A stretch of 32,414 nucleotides of DNA, from positions 1 to 32,414 of the forward strand of contig CAZUXE010000016.1 of assembly GCA_964624585.1 (NCBI GenBank), given 5' to 3'. How positions within the stretch are numbered: the stretch's first letter is position 1; the number at the start of each line of letters is the position of its first letter. The translations under genes and the position numbers were made by a program. Source of the stretch: CAZUXE01 sp964624585. GTDB lineage: Bacteria; Hydrothermota; Tepidihabitantia; B3-TA06. The notes below the pieces were generated by a model. It was not told the DNA's origin and ran no database searches. It was given only the letters and a program-made list of their open reading frames with translations. Shown one piece after another: positions 21,972 to 30,493 of this stretch.

Positions 21972-23940
21972 CGCCACCTCCTCCTATTAATAACAAAATT
22001 AAAACCAAAATTCCAAATAAAGTCCAGCCTAGATAAAATGAAAGTCTTCCGGTTTGCATTCTACTCAAACCTTCAGAGGCAAGATTAACAAAATATCGTA
22101 TGAATTTGAGCAACTTATTTAAGCTGTCATCTATCAGCGTCTTAAAAGTTTTGCCTAAAGATATTCCAATTCCTTGCAGGTAATTAAAAAGGTCAAAAGA
22201 GCCTCCTTCGGCAAACCGATAAAATTCACCAAAGAACTTTATTTTTTTGATAGATGAGTAAAAGTGAGAGGCGGAAAAGTGCATTTCATCTTCAGTTAGC
22301 TCTTCTGCTCCAAGGAACACTTTTCTGGAGCGTGGTTTATAAGCGCCGCCTATAAGGTAAATGAGGAATCCCAGGGATAGGAGAACAGACATTAACGCAA
22401 CAAAAGCAAGGGGCGAAAAGTATCCTATTGGCTGGATTGTTGATGAAGGTAATGAAGGGGAAATAAGAAAACGTAGAGGTAACCTGAAGGCAAAAATGCC
22501 GAATGCGATACAAGTTATTGCTAAAACGAAAGGAGGTAACCATTTATTAAAGGAAACTTCTTTGACTCCTTTGAATTCAACAGGGCGTCTTCCCAAGAAA
22601 ATTGAATGCGTTAATTTTAAGAATGAGGCTAAGGTAAGCACGCTGCCGAACATTCCGGCAATCATAAATATATAGAAGACAGAGTTACCAGTTGTTGTAC
22701 TCAATCCAATGAAGGACTGGTATATCAACCATTTTGACACAAAACCATTTAGCGGTGGAACTCCTGAAATAGCTAAGGCGCATACTAGAAAGGAGAAAAA
22801 GGTTATAGGCATGGCTTTAGCCAAGCCTCCCAAATTATCAAGGTTGGTCTCCCCTGTCTTGTCGTTGACCGCCCCTACACCTAAAAATAATGCGCTTTTG
22901 TAGACGGTGTTATTAATCATATGGAATAATCCTCCGGCAATACCTATAATACTACCCGAAGCAATTCCGAGAATCATATAGCCAACCTGACTAACGGCAT
23001 GGTAAGAAAGAAGGCGCATTGCGTCTTTTTGAATCAGCGCCATGAATACAGCGCCAAGAACCGTTACCGCTCCCAAGCTTAGAAAAATAAGCTGAATAGT
23101 AAGGTTTGATTTTATATCGAATATGGAGTAACAAAGCCTGATAAATAGATAGATGCCAAGTATTTTATCAAGCATCGATGGAATAAATGCCATAGTTTCA
23201 GCCGGAGCGGTTTCGGCAGCTTTAGGAATCCAAGTATGTAGAGGGAAAGAGCCTGCCTTAGCAACAGCTCCAATAGCAATAAAGATAAATGAAGCTATAG
23301 CTAAAGGGTTGTTTAACTTAAATTGTGAGGTTCCTATACCTGTAAAATATGAAAGCTGTCCTGGGTGAGAGGCATGTTTGGTGGTAAAAATCATAAATAT
23401 CATTAACCCTAACAGCAAAAGGAAATCTGCAAAACCGTTAAGTAGGAACATTTTTCTGGCCGCAAGTTCCGTGTTGCCTTTTCCGAAAAGCAGTAATCCG
23501 TAGACTGAAAACAAAAGAATTCCCCAAAAGAAATACAACACAAGAACTGAACCGGCAAGTAAAGCTCCATTGGCCGCAGCATAAGTTAGAAGTGCAAAAG
23601 TGAAGAATTTCCAGTCGTCACGCGGTCCGCCCTTAAATTTGAAACTATATATGAAAAACAGGATAGAAAATCCTGAAACTAAAAGCAACATGACTGCTGA
23701 CAGACCATCTACTCTAAAGGTATTAATTATCCCAAAAATTTCAGGAAGATTTATCGGCTTAAACAACATTTGAGCAGAGCTTACATCAAGAAACAATCTT
23801 AAGGCAAAGAAACCGGTAATCAAAGATGCAACAATCGCCGCATAGCGCCTAAGGGGTCGTATTAAATAAGCAAGTAAGGCTGCAAATCCCGGGATTAATA
23901 TAAGAAGCGTCATTGGATGTGTTAATATATCCCAATTCAT
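21964..23940 (-). CDS. NuoL-like antiporter subunit with lateral-helix-type C-terminus
   Basis: A 658-residue membrane protein. The core (about residues 1-500) has the TM7 Lys in VAKAGSFPLHTWIPKAAETAPAETMAF and the His/Lys series of proton-conducting subunits. The TM5 position, normally FWE, reads FFWG (Gly140), so the usual Glu is absent. The C-terminal ~110 residues contain a long amphipathic stretch and a final helix, like the lateral helix and anchor of NuoL. ATG 23940 has GGAGG 5 bases upstream and lies one base after the preceding stop. It is one of three antiporter-like subunits in this operon. Confidence 0.85.
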   Translation of the reverse strand: MNWDILTHPMTLLILIPGFAALLAYLIRPLRRYAAIVASLITGFFALRLFLDVSSAQMLFKPINLPEIFGIINTFRVDGLSAVMLLLVSGFSILFFIYSFKFKGGPRDDWKFFTFALLTYAAANGALLAGSVLVLYFFWGILLFSVYGLLLFGKGNTELAARKMFLLNGFADFLLLLGLMIFMIFTTKHASHPGQLSYFTGIGTSQFKLNNPLAIASFIFIAIGAVAKAGSFPLHTWIPKAAETAPAETMAFIPSMLDKILGIYLFIRLCYSIFDIKSNLTIQLIFLSLGAVTVLGAVFMALIQKDAMRLLSYHAVSQVGYMILGIASGSIIGIAGGLFHMINNTVYKSALFLGVGAVNDKTGETNLDNLGGLAKAMPITFFSFLVCALAISGVPPLNGFVSKWLIYQSFIGLSTTTGNSVFYIFMIAGMFGSVLTLASFLKLTHSIFLGRRPVEFKGVKEVSFNKWLPPFVLAITCIAFGIFAFRLPLRFLISPSLPSSTIQPIGYFSPLAFVALMSVLLSLGFLIYLIGGAYKPRSRKVFLGAEELTEDEMHFSASHFYSSIKKIKFFGEFYRFAEGGSFDLFNYLQGIGISLGKTFKTLIDDSLNKLLKFIRYFVNLASEGLSRMQTGRLSFYLGWTLFGILVLILLLIGGGGGA

Positions 23941-23941
23941 C

Positions 23942-25369
23942 TTACCCTCCAAGATAGGCAATTAGAGGCTTTATTACAAAACTTCCTGCAAGCAAAGCGA
24001 GAGAAGTTATAAATACAATCAAAGACAGGTATATAGGTTTTGGGGAATTAGTTTCTTTAGGAGTTTCTCCTTTAAGAAATACCGTTGTAAATAGACGCAA
24101 AAGGTAAAACAGAGTAAATACCGAAGCAATAATAAATCCTGTAGCTAATATAATTCTTTCAGGAAGCAGAATTCCGTACAGAACGTCAAATTTGGCAAAG
24201 AAACCGAATAAAGGCGGCAGTCCCATTATAGATAGACTAGCGATCATAATTGCTGCAAAAAGTAATGGATAACGCATAATAAGACGTCCCTTACCGAGTA
24301 TTTCTCTTGTCTTTAGTTCCTTTTCCAGAGTTCCATACCCAAGCAATAATGTGGTTTTACCAATTCCATGAGCGATAATAAATAATACTGCTCCAATTAA
24401 ACCTGTCACAGGTTTAACTGTTGCAATAAGACTTACTACGGCGAAGCCTGCTAAAACAAATGCAAGTTGACTTATAGTAGAGTAACCAAGTATTCTCCGA
24501 TAATCTCTAACAATAAGGGCGGTACCTGCAGCAACTAATGTAGAGACTAGAGCTATCCACAATAAAGTGATGTGCCAAACCGGAGCTGCGTTTGAAGTAA
24601 AGGTTTGCACAAAAACCTTAAAGAATAAAATTAATCCAAAATTTTCCACAATGCCTGCCAATATGGCGACAACTGGAGTGGGCGCTTCGGCATACGCTGA
24701 AGGTACCCAAATATACAAAGGTATAACTGCAGACTTGGCGAATATACCCGCTAAAATTAGTATCCCTGCTCCAACCGGAAGATTCTGACCTAACATATCA
24801 GATAGAGAAAAAGAGTTGAACTGAGCAACTAAGATCAAGATACCAACCATCATTAAGGTCGAACCAAAGAAATTTATCATCAAAGTGCGGTTTGCTACAG
24901 CAATTTTTTCAACACTGCGACCAAAACCAATTAAGCGCCATGCTGAGAATGCAGCTATTTCCCAAAAGAGGAATATGAAGATGAAGTCTTTGCTAAAAAG
25001 CAAGCCCAAGGCTGAACCTAGAATAAATAATCCAAGGGCATGTAGTTCAGTATCGGCATTTTGTTTTTTTGAATAAAAACCTATTGAATAAAGCAGGATC
25101 ATCAAATAAATAAACACAAAAACCAAAGCCAGGAGCAAAGTTATGTGCGAAGGCATAAATTGCACAGCTGCTTTTGAACTCATAAGCTTCCACAAAGAGA
25201 AACCTGTAGCTTTGGGAGCCAGCATTTGCATTACAAGCAATACCCCAGAAGCTATTGCGGCTAATATCCCTAATGCCCAGCGCAAGACTTTAATAAAACG
25301 TCCTGGGAAAATAGTCAACAGCCCAGCTGCAAAAGGTATTGCAATAATCATAAGAAGATGAAGGTTCAT
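23942..25369 (-). CDS. NuoM/NuoN-like antiporter subunit
   Basis: A 475-residue membrane protein of about 14 helices. Key residues are present: the TM5 Glu in FLFWEIAAFSAW and the TM7 Lys in GIFAKSAVIPLYIWVPSAYAEAPTPVVAIL, followed by helices with RDYRRILGYSTISQL. It starts directly after the large-subunit stop, with GGAGGA 6 bases before ATG 25369. Together with the NuoL-like and MrpD proteins it gives the complex three candidate ion channels, as in complex I. Ordinary Mbh has one such subunit. Confidence 0.88.
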   Translation of the reverse strand: MNLHLLMIIAIPFAAGLLTIFPGRFIKVLRWALGILAAIASGVLLVMQMLAPKATGFSLWKLMSSKAAVQFMPSHITLLLALVFVFIYLMILLYSIGFYSKKQNADTELHALGLFILGSALGLLFSKDFIFIFLFWEIAAFSAWRLIGFGRSVEKIAVANRTLMINFFGSTLMMVGILILVAQFNSFSLSDMLGQNLPVGAGILILAGIFAKSAVIPLYIWVPSAYAEAPTPVVAILAGIVENFGLILFFKVFVQTFTSNAAPVWHITLLWIALVSTLVAAGTALIVRDYRRILGYSTISQLAFVLAGFAVVSLIATVKPVTGLIGAVLFIIAHGIGKTTLLLGYGTLEKELKTREILGKGRLIMRYPLLFAAIMIASLSIMGLPPLFGFFAKFDVLYGILLPERIILATGFIIASVFTLFYLLRLFTTVFLKGETPKETNSPKPIYLSLIVFITSLALLAGSFVIKPLIAYLGG

Positions 25370-26551
25370 TTAAGTTCCTCCCATTCGAGCTGTTTTTTCC
25401 TGCGATAGCTTAATCATATCATTCCAGGTATATAGCAGTTTGCCTTTGGTATTAAATGCAGCTATTCTTTCCGTACAACAGTAACATGGATCAACTGCCG
25501 CCAGAGTAATTGCAGCATCAGCCACAGTATCGCCAATTACTGCGGCTTCGTTTGATTTGATGTTCATAAAACTTGGAGCGCGAATTTTATAGCGTAGCGG
25601 ATATTGAGAACCGTCACCTTTGAGGTAATGAAAAACTTCTCCGCGTGGAGCTTCATATCGTCCAATACCTTCACCTTCAGGTGCGCGCTCCATATGAGCG
25701 TCAATATCACCTTCAGGCAAATCCTTAAGACGACCAAGACATTGGCGTATTATCTTGGTTGATTCAAAACATTCAAGAAGACGAACCTTCGCTTTAGCGA
25801 ACACATCGCCTTCAGGAAGAACTATCTCTTTCCATTCAACCCAATCGTAGGCGGCATGAGGGTCATCCTTGCGAACATCAATTGCTATTCCCGAAGCTCT
25901 GCCCGTTGGACCTTCAACACTGTATTCAATAGCTTTTTCCTTAGTAAGAACACCCACACCTTCAAGACGTTTGTGGAGAACAGGATCATCAAGAACTGCT
26001 TTGGTAAGCATCAAAATTTTCTTATCAGCCTCATCAAGTACCTTCAAAAGAGGAGGAATCATACCGGATTCGATATCGCGACGGATACCTCCCGGCTTAA
26101 ACATACCGTAATGATTACGATTTCCGGTAATTATTTCTAACATCTCCAACACAGGTTCGCGATATTTCCACGCCCACATCCAAACAGTATTGTAGCCAAG
26201 AAAATGTCCTGCGAGTCCCATCCAAAGCAAGTGTGAATGAATACGTTCAAGTTCGCCGATAATTGACCTAATATAGGAAGCTCTTTTCGGAACTTCTATT
26301 CCAGCTGCATCTTCCATAGCCAAAACAGAAGCAAAGGGATGCGAAGTAGAACAAATTCCACAAATACGTTCAACGACAAATGGAATCATATCGTAGGTTT
26401 TACCTTCACATATCTTCTCATGACCGCGATGCATATAGCCTAACTGGATATCTAAACCTACCACTCTTTCACCTTCAACAGTAAGCTTAAAATATTCGGC
26501 TTCCTCTTGCAAGGGGTGAAACGGACCTATGGGTATTACCCTGGGTTGCAT
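25370..26551 (-). CDS. Group 4 [NiFe]-hydrogenase large subunit (NuoD/MbhL-like)
   Basis: The catalytic subunit, 393 residues, starts with MQPRVIPIGPFHPL. Both nickel ligand pairs are intact: Cys64 and Cys67 in RICGIC, Cys356 and Cys359 in DPCYCC. A true hydrogenase is therefore predicted, unlike MBX or complex I homologues that lost them. After TER (ending at residue 362) there is a 31-residue tail, close in size and place to the peptide removed from HycE during maturation, so endoproteolytic processing is likely. No maturation genes are in the window. The start is ATG 26551; a TTG at 26560, nearer to the GGAGG at 26566-26570, is an alternative. It overlaps nothing upstream and abuts the NuoM-like gene. 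Confidence 0.93.
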   Translation of the reverse strand: MQPRVIPIGPFHPLQEEAEYFKLTVEGERVVGLDIQLGYMHRGHEKICEGKTYDMIPFVVERICGICSTSHPFASVLAMEDAAGIEVPKRASYIRSIIGELERIHSHLLWMGLAGHFLGYNTVWMWAWKYREPVLEMLEIITGNRNHYGMFKPGGIRRDIESGMIPPLLKVLDEADKKILMLTKAVLDDPVLHKRLEGVGVLTKEKAIEYSVEGPTGRASGIAIDVRKDDPHAAYDWVEWKEIVLPEGDVFAKAKVRLLECFESTKIIRQCLGRLKDLPEGDIDAHMERAPEGEGIGRYEAPRGEVFHYLKGDGSQYPLRYKIRAPSFMNIKSNEAAVIGDTVADAAITLAAVDPCYCCTERIAAFNTKGKLLYTWNDMIKLSQEKTARMGGT

Positions 26552-26552
26552 A

Positions 26553-27044
26553 TCAGCCAAATGACCTCCTAAGCGGGTAATATCCCGCAGGCGAATCGTC
26601 GGGAAGCAAAAGATGACGTGTATCATCAAGACCTATGAACTCAATACCAAGTAGTTCGTGCATTTCTCGCTCTATCCATTCAAAACCTCTTCCCAAAACA
26701 GTCAGGGAATCAACCTTCGGGTCGTCATGAGGCAGGGTTACTCTGAGGTTTATCATAACGCCTAATTTATCAAAAGAAAAATGGTAGAGTATAGTAAATC
26801 CTTTAGGAGTATCTTCAGCAGAGGCAATAGAAAAACGGCAACCAAGTTTGTTGAAACAAAAATCAGCTATCTTTATTACATCCTTTGCTTCTATTTCCCA
26901 ATACCAACGCCGTTTGCGATGAATGTTTAAGCTTCCTTTGGGATAAAATTTCTTGCATTGTTTCTCAAGCTTTTTAAATTCAGTATCAAAATTACCGGAA
27001 AATTTTACGGCACCATCTTTTTCAAGGTTTTGAGACCTATTCAT
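26553..27044 (-). CDS. NuoC/MbhK-like hydrogenase subunit
   Basis: The 163-residue protein ends with the NuoC/HycE-N signature: EWIEREMHELLGIEFIGLDDTRHLLLPDDSPAGYYPLRR (about residues 118-160). It binds the large subunit on the cytoplasmic side. Two starts compete: GTG 27050, which overlaps the previous stop as GTGA but lies only 2 bases from the AAGGGG site, and ATG 27044, which has the site 8 bases upstream. I prefer ATG 27044. It is separate from the large subunit, not fused as in HycE. Confidence 0.88.
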   Translation of the reverse strand: MNRSQNLEKDGAVKFSGNFDTEFKKLEKQCKKFYPKGSLNIHRKRRWYWEIEAKDVIKIADFCFNKLGCRFSIASAEDTPKGFTILYHFSFDKLGVMINLRVTLPHDDPKVDSLTVLGRGFEWIEREMHELLGIEFIGLDDTRHLLLPDDSPAGYYPLRRSFG

Positions 27045-27046
27045 AA

Positions 27047-27484
27047 TCACAACCCCTTTAAGCTCTTAAGTTTTTCTACCGCACGTACAACACCCAAAAT
27101 CATTCCTTCAGGTTTGGGAGGACAACCGCCGATATAGACATCAACAGGTATATGTTTATCAAGCGGGCCAGCGAAATTATAGGAATCTACAAATAAATCG
27201 CCCGATATGGCGCAAGACCCAAATGCTGCTACTACGCAAGGTTTGGGAGTTTCCGCATAAACCTTGAGAATTCTATCAAGTACTTTTTTATTCACGCAAC
27301 CGGTAATCAGTAAAACATCGGCATGACGCGGTGAACCTACCAGCATCAAACCAAAACGTTCCACATCAAAACGCGGGGTAAGAAGGTCAAGAATTTCGAT
27401 ATCACAATTATTACATGGACTTGCAGCTACGTGATAGACCCATAAGGAACGGGTCAAGGCATTCTTTTTTAATCCCTTAAACAT
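27047..27484 (-). CDS. Group 4 [NiFe]-hydrogenase small subunit (NuoB/MbhJ-like)
   Basis: The 145-residue protein carries the four ligands of the proximal [4Fe-4S] cluster: the CNNC pair in SPCNNCDIE (about residues 22-25), the Cys in FGSCA and the Cys in GGCPPKPE. It passes electrons directly to the nickel-iron site. Length is that of the short NuoB-type small subunits, without signal peptide or extra clusters. ATG 27484 lies two bases after the NuoH-like stop; a longer reading would run into that gene. Confidence 0.92.
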   Translation of the reverse strand: MFKGLKKNALTRSLWVYHVAASPCNNCDIEILDLLTPRFDVERFGLMLVGSPRHADVLLITGCVNKKVLDRILKVYAETPKPCVVAAFGSCAISGDLFVDSYNFAGPLDKHIPVDVYIGGCPPKPEGMILGVVRAVEKLKSLKGL

Positions 27485-27486
27485 TA

Positions 27487-28437
27487 TTATAACCCCACGG
27501 TGGCTAGTATGAAGCCTAGAATTGAAGTTACCAGCATAATTGACCAAAAGAATTTTACTGCTTGGTCAATTCTTAATCGAGGATTTGTATTTTTGATAAG
27601 CACCATCAATAATAACACAGCTAGAGGCTTCAACCATCCAAATATATGCCACCAATGTTCTTTAGTAGGCATTCTGAAACCGCCCCAGAATATAATTACC
27701 ATAAAGATACTTACAGAAAAATAAAGCATACCTTTTATGAGCTTGAACACTCCCAAGGGAGGTCCTGAATACTCAATCATTACGCCGGACATAATTTCTT
27801 GCTCTGCGTCAGCGATATCAAAAGGAACAAATCCCATTTTGGCCTGCATGCACATTAATGCCGTAATAAAAGCAATGGCTCCTGAAAGCGAATAGAGAAA
27901 TGGATGATTGTTCCATTGCCATTGAAGGAGATCGCCTATTTTTATCATACCGCCTGATTTTACTATTACTGTTGCTAAGGCAAAAAGCAAAGGTAACTCA
28001 TAGGCAAGATAAAGTGTCATTTCGCGTGAAGCACCCAGTGCCGATATCGGGTTTCCCGTTGAGGAAGCTCCTAAAATCAAGGCAAGGGGGACAAAAGCGA
28101 AAAGGTATAGAACAACTATTACGTCACCTGCAAAGGCGTATCCTGGAATGATATTTGCCAGAAGAAGGATGGTTGAAATTAAGCTTACGCCTGCCAAGGC
28201 AAAAAGAGGCACACCCAGAAAAATAGAGCGTGGCGCTCCTTCTGGAATAAAGGTATCTTTACCGAGAAGCTTGAAAAAATCATAGAAAGGCTGTAGAAAT
28301 GGTGGGCCTACTCTAAATTGAACACGCGCCGTTAGCTTGCGGTCTAACCATGTATAGGTTAATCCTACCAGAGAGGTAAAAAGAAACCCAGGAAAAACTA
28401 AAACATAAAAGATAATCCAACCTGTAGAAAAGCTCAT
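27487..28437 (-). CDS. NuoH/MbhM-like membrane anchor subunit
   Basis: A 316-residue protein of about eight helices that anchors the hydrogenase core in the membrane and links it to the ion-pumping arm. The diagnostic loop FDIADAEQEIMSGVMIEYSG (about residues 205-224) is present, as is RVQFRVGPPFLQPFYDFFKLLGKD near the N-terminus. The start is ATG 28437, overlapping the ferredoxin stop as ATGA with TGGAGG 5 bases upstream; an upstream in-frame TTG at 28449 lies on that site. Confidence 0.92.
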   Translation of the reverse strand: MSFSTGWIIFYVLVFPGFLFTSLVGLTYTWLDRKLTARVQFRVGPPFLQPFYDFFKLLGKDTFIPEGAPRSIFLGVPLFALAGVSLISTILLLANIIPGYAFAGDVIVVLYLFAFVPLALILGASSTGNPISALGASREMTLYLAYELPLLFALATVIVKSGGMIKIGDLLQWQWNNHPFLYSLSGAIAFITALMCMQAKMGFVPFDIADAEQEIMSGVMIEYSGPPLGVFKLIKGMLYFSVSIFMVIIFWGGFRMPTKEHWWHIFGWLKPLAVLLLMVLIKNTNPRLRIDQAVKFFWSIMLVTSILGFILATVGL

Positions 28438-28901
28438 TGGCGCCTCCAAGACGGTGAACGGGCAATAAACCTGTCGTTAATCGGAGCCTTAGGCAAGTTT
28501 TTCTTATCTATATATTGCAAAGCACTAGAGGAACAACTGGCAACACAGCGTGGTCCGTCTTCACGTTCGGCACAATAATCGCATTTAGAAACAATATGTC
28601 GTCGCAGATTACGTTCAATAACTCCGAAAGGACATGCATAAGTACAGCTCTGACAGCCGACACAGAAAAACGGTCGATGTTCGACTAATCCTGTTTCTTC
28701 ATTTTTAACAAGAGCGTCGGTTGGGCAAGCTGCGGCACAAAGAGGATCTTCACAATGCCTACAGGCCGATGGAAGATTTGCCTGTCCGGAGAGATTGCCA
28801 TGACAAATTCGAGCTTCACCATAATGCGATTGCATACAAGCCGCTCTGCAACTTTCGCATCCGCAACAGCGATCCAGATCAAGCACTATTACTTTTTCCA
28901 T
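28434..28901 (-). CDS. Four-cluster ferredoxin subunit (HycB/HydN-like)
   Basis: The 155-residue protein has four cysteine groups: CCGCESCRAAC, CRHCEDPLCAAACP, CVGCQSCTYACP, and CDYCAERE...CVASC. This is the DMSO reductase beta/HycB pattern for four [4Fe-4S] clusters. It would wire the molybdopterin-like and flavin subunits to the hydrogenase. ATG 28901 overlaps the preceding gene by 13 bases; the ribosome site is weak (GTAAGGT). Confidence 0.9.
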   Translation of the reverse strand: MEKVIVLDLDRCCGCESCRAACMQSHYGEARICHGNLSGQANLPSACRHCEDPLCAAACPTDALVKNEETGLVEHRPFFCVGCQSCTYACPFGVIERNLRRHIVSKCDYCAEREDGPRCVASCSSSALQYIDKKNLPKAPINDRFIARSPSWRRQ

Positions 28902-30493
28902 ACCTTACTCCATACGGGTTTAAGAATTGCCTCACCGGTTTCCTCATCAGTATCCAACACAAACATCTCTGTTGAATTTCGGTAATTAGCGCTTACGATC
29001 ATCAATCCTTGGGGAAGGGTTTGAAAAACTTTAGCTACAAGTTCGGTATCTCCATGACTAGTTTGAACACCAAGAATATCACCGTTATTTATTCCAAGAG
29101 ATTCTGCATCGTTAGCGCTGAGCTTAATGTAGTTGTCTTCTTGAAAAACAGAACGGAAACCAATTGCCGGTTCTTCAGCAATAAGAAGATAAGTCATTCC
29201 TTTGGGACGTTTGCTTGCGCTGGACATAAGGTTTTTTGCTCGCTTGTCAATAGTTTCTTTATCAAACGCAGGATGAAATCCTACAAGCCGCTTAACTGCA
29301 GAACTTGTTGGAATAAGCTTGGAGGCTAAATCGCCTGCCGATATGGTACCTGAAACAGGTGAAGTAAAAGGTATCAATTTAGCCTGACCAAAGAGGGTTT
29401 GAATACTTCCTTCTTTTTCAAGTACCCTAATCATGGGAAAAACAATATCCATGGCCAGTTTATCGTCAGGAATAAAGAAACTGCCGGCTGAAACAAAATC
29501 AAGCTTTCTAAGCACAGGTTTCAATTGAGTATAATCCCAGGGGAATAAAGCGCCAAAACTTACTAAAGCCTTTATTCTCCCCCCCATTATCATAGGCAGA
29601 TACGAAAAAAACGGTTTACTTGCATATGCAGGAGGACGATTTCCTAAAGGCAAGTAAGTCATACCCTTAAGAGCATCAGCTAACATTACTGCCGAACCGT
29701 GAGTAAGTAAGTTATCGAAGCTGCGTGCTTTTGAAGGAGCATAAATTAAAACACCTTGCTTATTTCTAATGGTTGCAGCAACTGTTTCAAAAAGAGAAGC
29801 GTCAATAGTCAGGAATTCGGCAATTTGAGAAATATCAGCTTTCTTTTCTGTTATATATTTATGCAAACCGTAGATGAATAAACCTTCATAACCTGCCCGA
29901 ATCTTGATGAAATTATGAGCAAAATTACCGGTATTGGTTTTGAAACTATCTAGCACAATATAGCGGAAATCCCTTCGTTCACCCTTAGCTTCAGCTAAAA
30001 ACCCCGAAATTACCGAATTTTGAGAATAGGGATCGCCGATTATGAAAGCATAATCAGCATTTTCCAGTTTATCTAATTTTAATGGAGGAATCTTACCATA
30101 AAGGAAAGCTGTCTGGGGACCTGGAACAGCATAAGCCAAATTTTCATATCCAGCTTCTTTTAAGCCCGCAACCAAAAGAGCAATCTCTTCGTTGGTTAGG
30201 GTTTCATCATATGCAAATAGCACTTCCTCAGACTTAAAATTCGCAATACGTTGCTTTAGGTATTCAATACCTTTAGATACACTGGATATTTCGCCGTTAA
30301 GAATTGCATGATAAAGACGCTTGCGGTGAGTTACAAGTGCTGCAGATGCGTTACCTTTTGGACAAAGTCTTCCTTTAGTAAAAGAGTCTTTGATATAGTC
30401 TACCCGGCGAATTTCCCCATTTTTAACCTCAAACCCCATCTTACAACCTAAATTGCAGAAAGGGCAGGTTGTCTCTTGTATTTTTTTACTCAT
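28889..30493 (-). CDS. Formate dehydrogenase alpha/NuoG-like subunit lacking the catalytic Cys/Sec
   Basis: The 534-residue protein starts with a [4Fe-4S] motif, Cys10-x2-Cys13-x3-Cys17-x26-Cys44, followed by PKG, as in the molybdopterin oxidoreductase family. The region that aligns with the FdhF active site (TNEEIALLVAGLK... to AVPGPQTAFL) has Val123-Pro124 where formate dehydrogenases have Sec/Cys-His. The DPRRT-type cofactor motif is also degraded to LDSFKTNTG. Formate oxidation is therefore unlikely. A structural or electron-wiring role, like that of NuoG, is the better inference. Cofactor binding is unknown. ATG 30493 overlaps the upstream stop as ATGA with GGAGG 9 bases upstream. The C-terminal MopB-type beta domain (about 430-534) is retained. 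Confidence 0.82.
   Translation of the reverse strand: MSKKIQETTCPFCNLGCKMGFEVKNGEIRRVDYIKDSFTKGRLCPKGNASAALVTHRKRLYHAILNGEISSVSKGIEYLKQRIANFKSEEVLFAYDETLTNEEIALLVAGLKEAGYENLAYAVPGPQTAFLYGKIPPLKLDKLENADYAFIIGDPYSQNSVISGFLAEAKGERRDFRYIVLDSFKTNTGNFAHNFIKIRAGYEGLFIYGLHKYITEKKADISQIAEFLTIDASLFETVAATIRNKQGVLIYAPSKARSFDNLLTHGSAVMLADALKGMTYLPLGNRPPAYASKPFFSYLPMIMGGRIKALVSFGALFPWDYTQLKPVLRKLDFVSAGSFFIPDDKLAMDIVFPMIRVLEKEGSIQTLFGQAKLIPFTSPVSGTISAGDLASKLIPTSSAVKRLVGFHPAFDKETIDKRAKNLMSSASKRPKGMTYLLIAEEPAIGFRSVFQEDNYIKLSANDAESLGINNGDILGVQTSHGDTELVAKVFQTLPQGLMIVSANYRNSTEMFVLDTDEETGEAILKPVWSKVWKK

Noticed and set aside
25370..26551. Possibility that the large subunit is an MBX/MBS-type sulfur reductase or complex I protein
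   Set aside because: Both CxxC nickel ligand pairs are present (Cys64/67 and Cys356/359), and a tail of maturation-peptide length follows. MBX and NuoD proteins lack the full set.
28889..30493. Calling the operon a formate hydrogenlyase
   Set aside because: The subunit that would oxidise formate lacks the catalytic Cys/Sec and the following His, and a complete flavin/NAD(P) module is encoded next to it.
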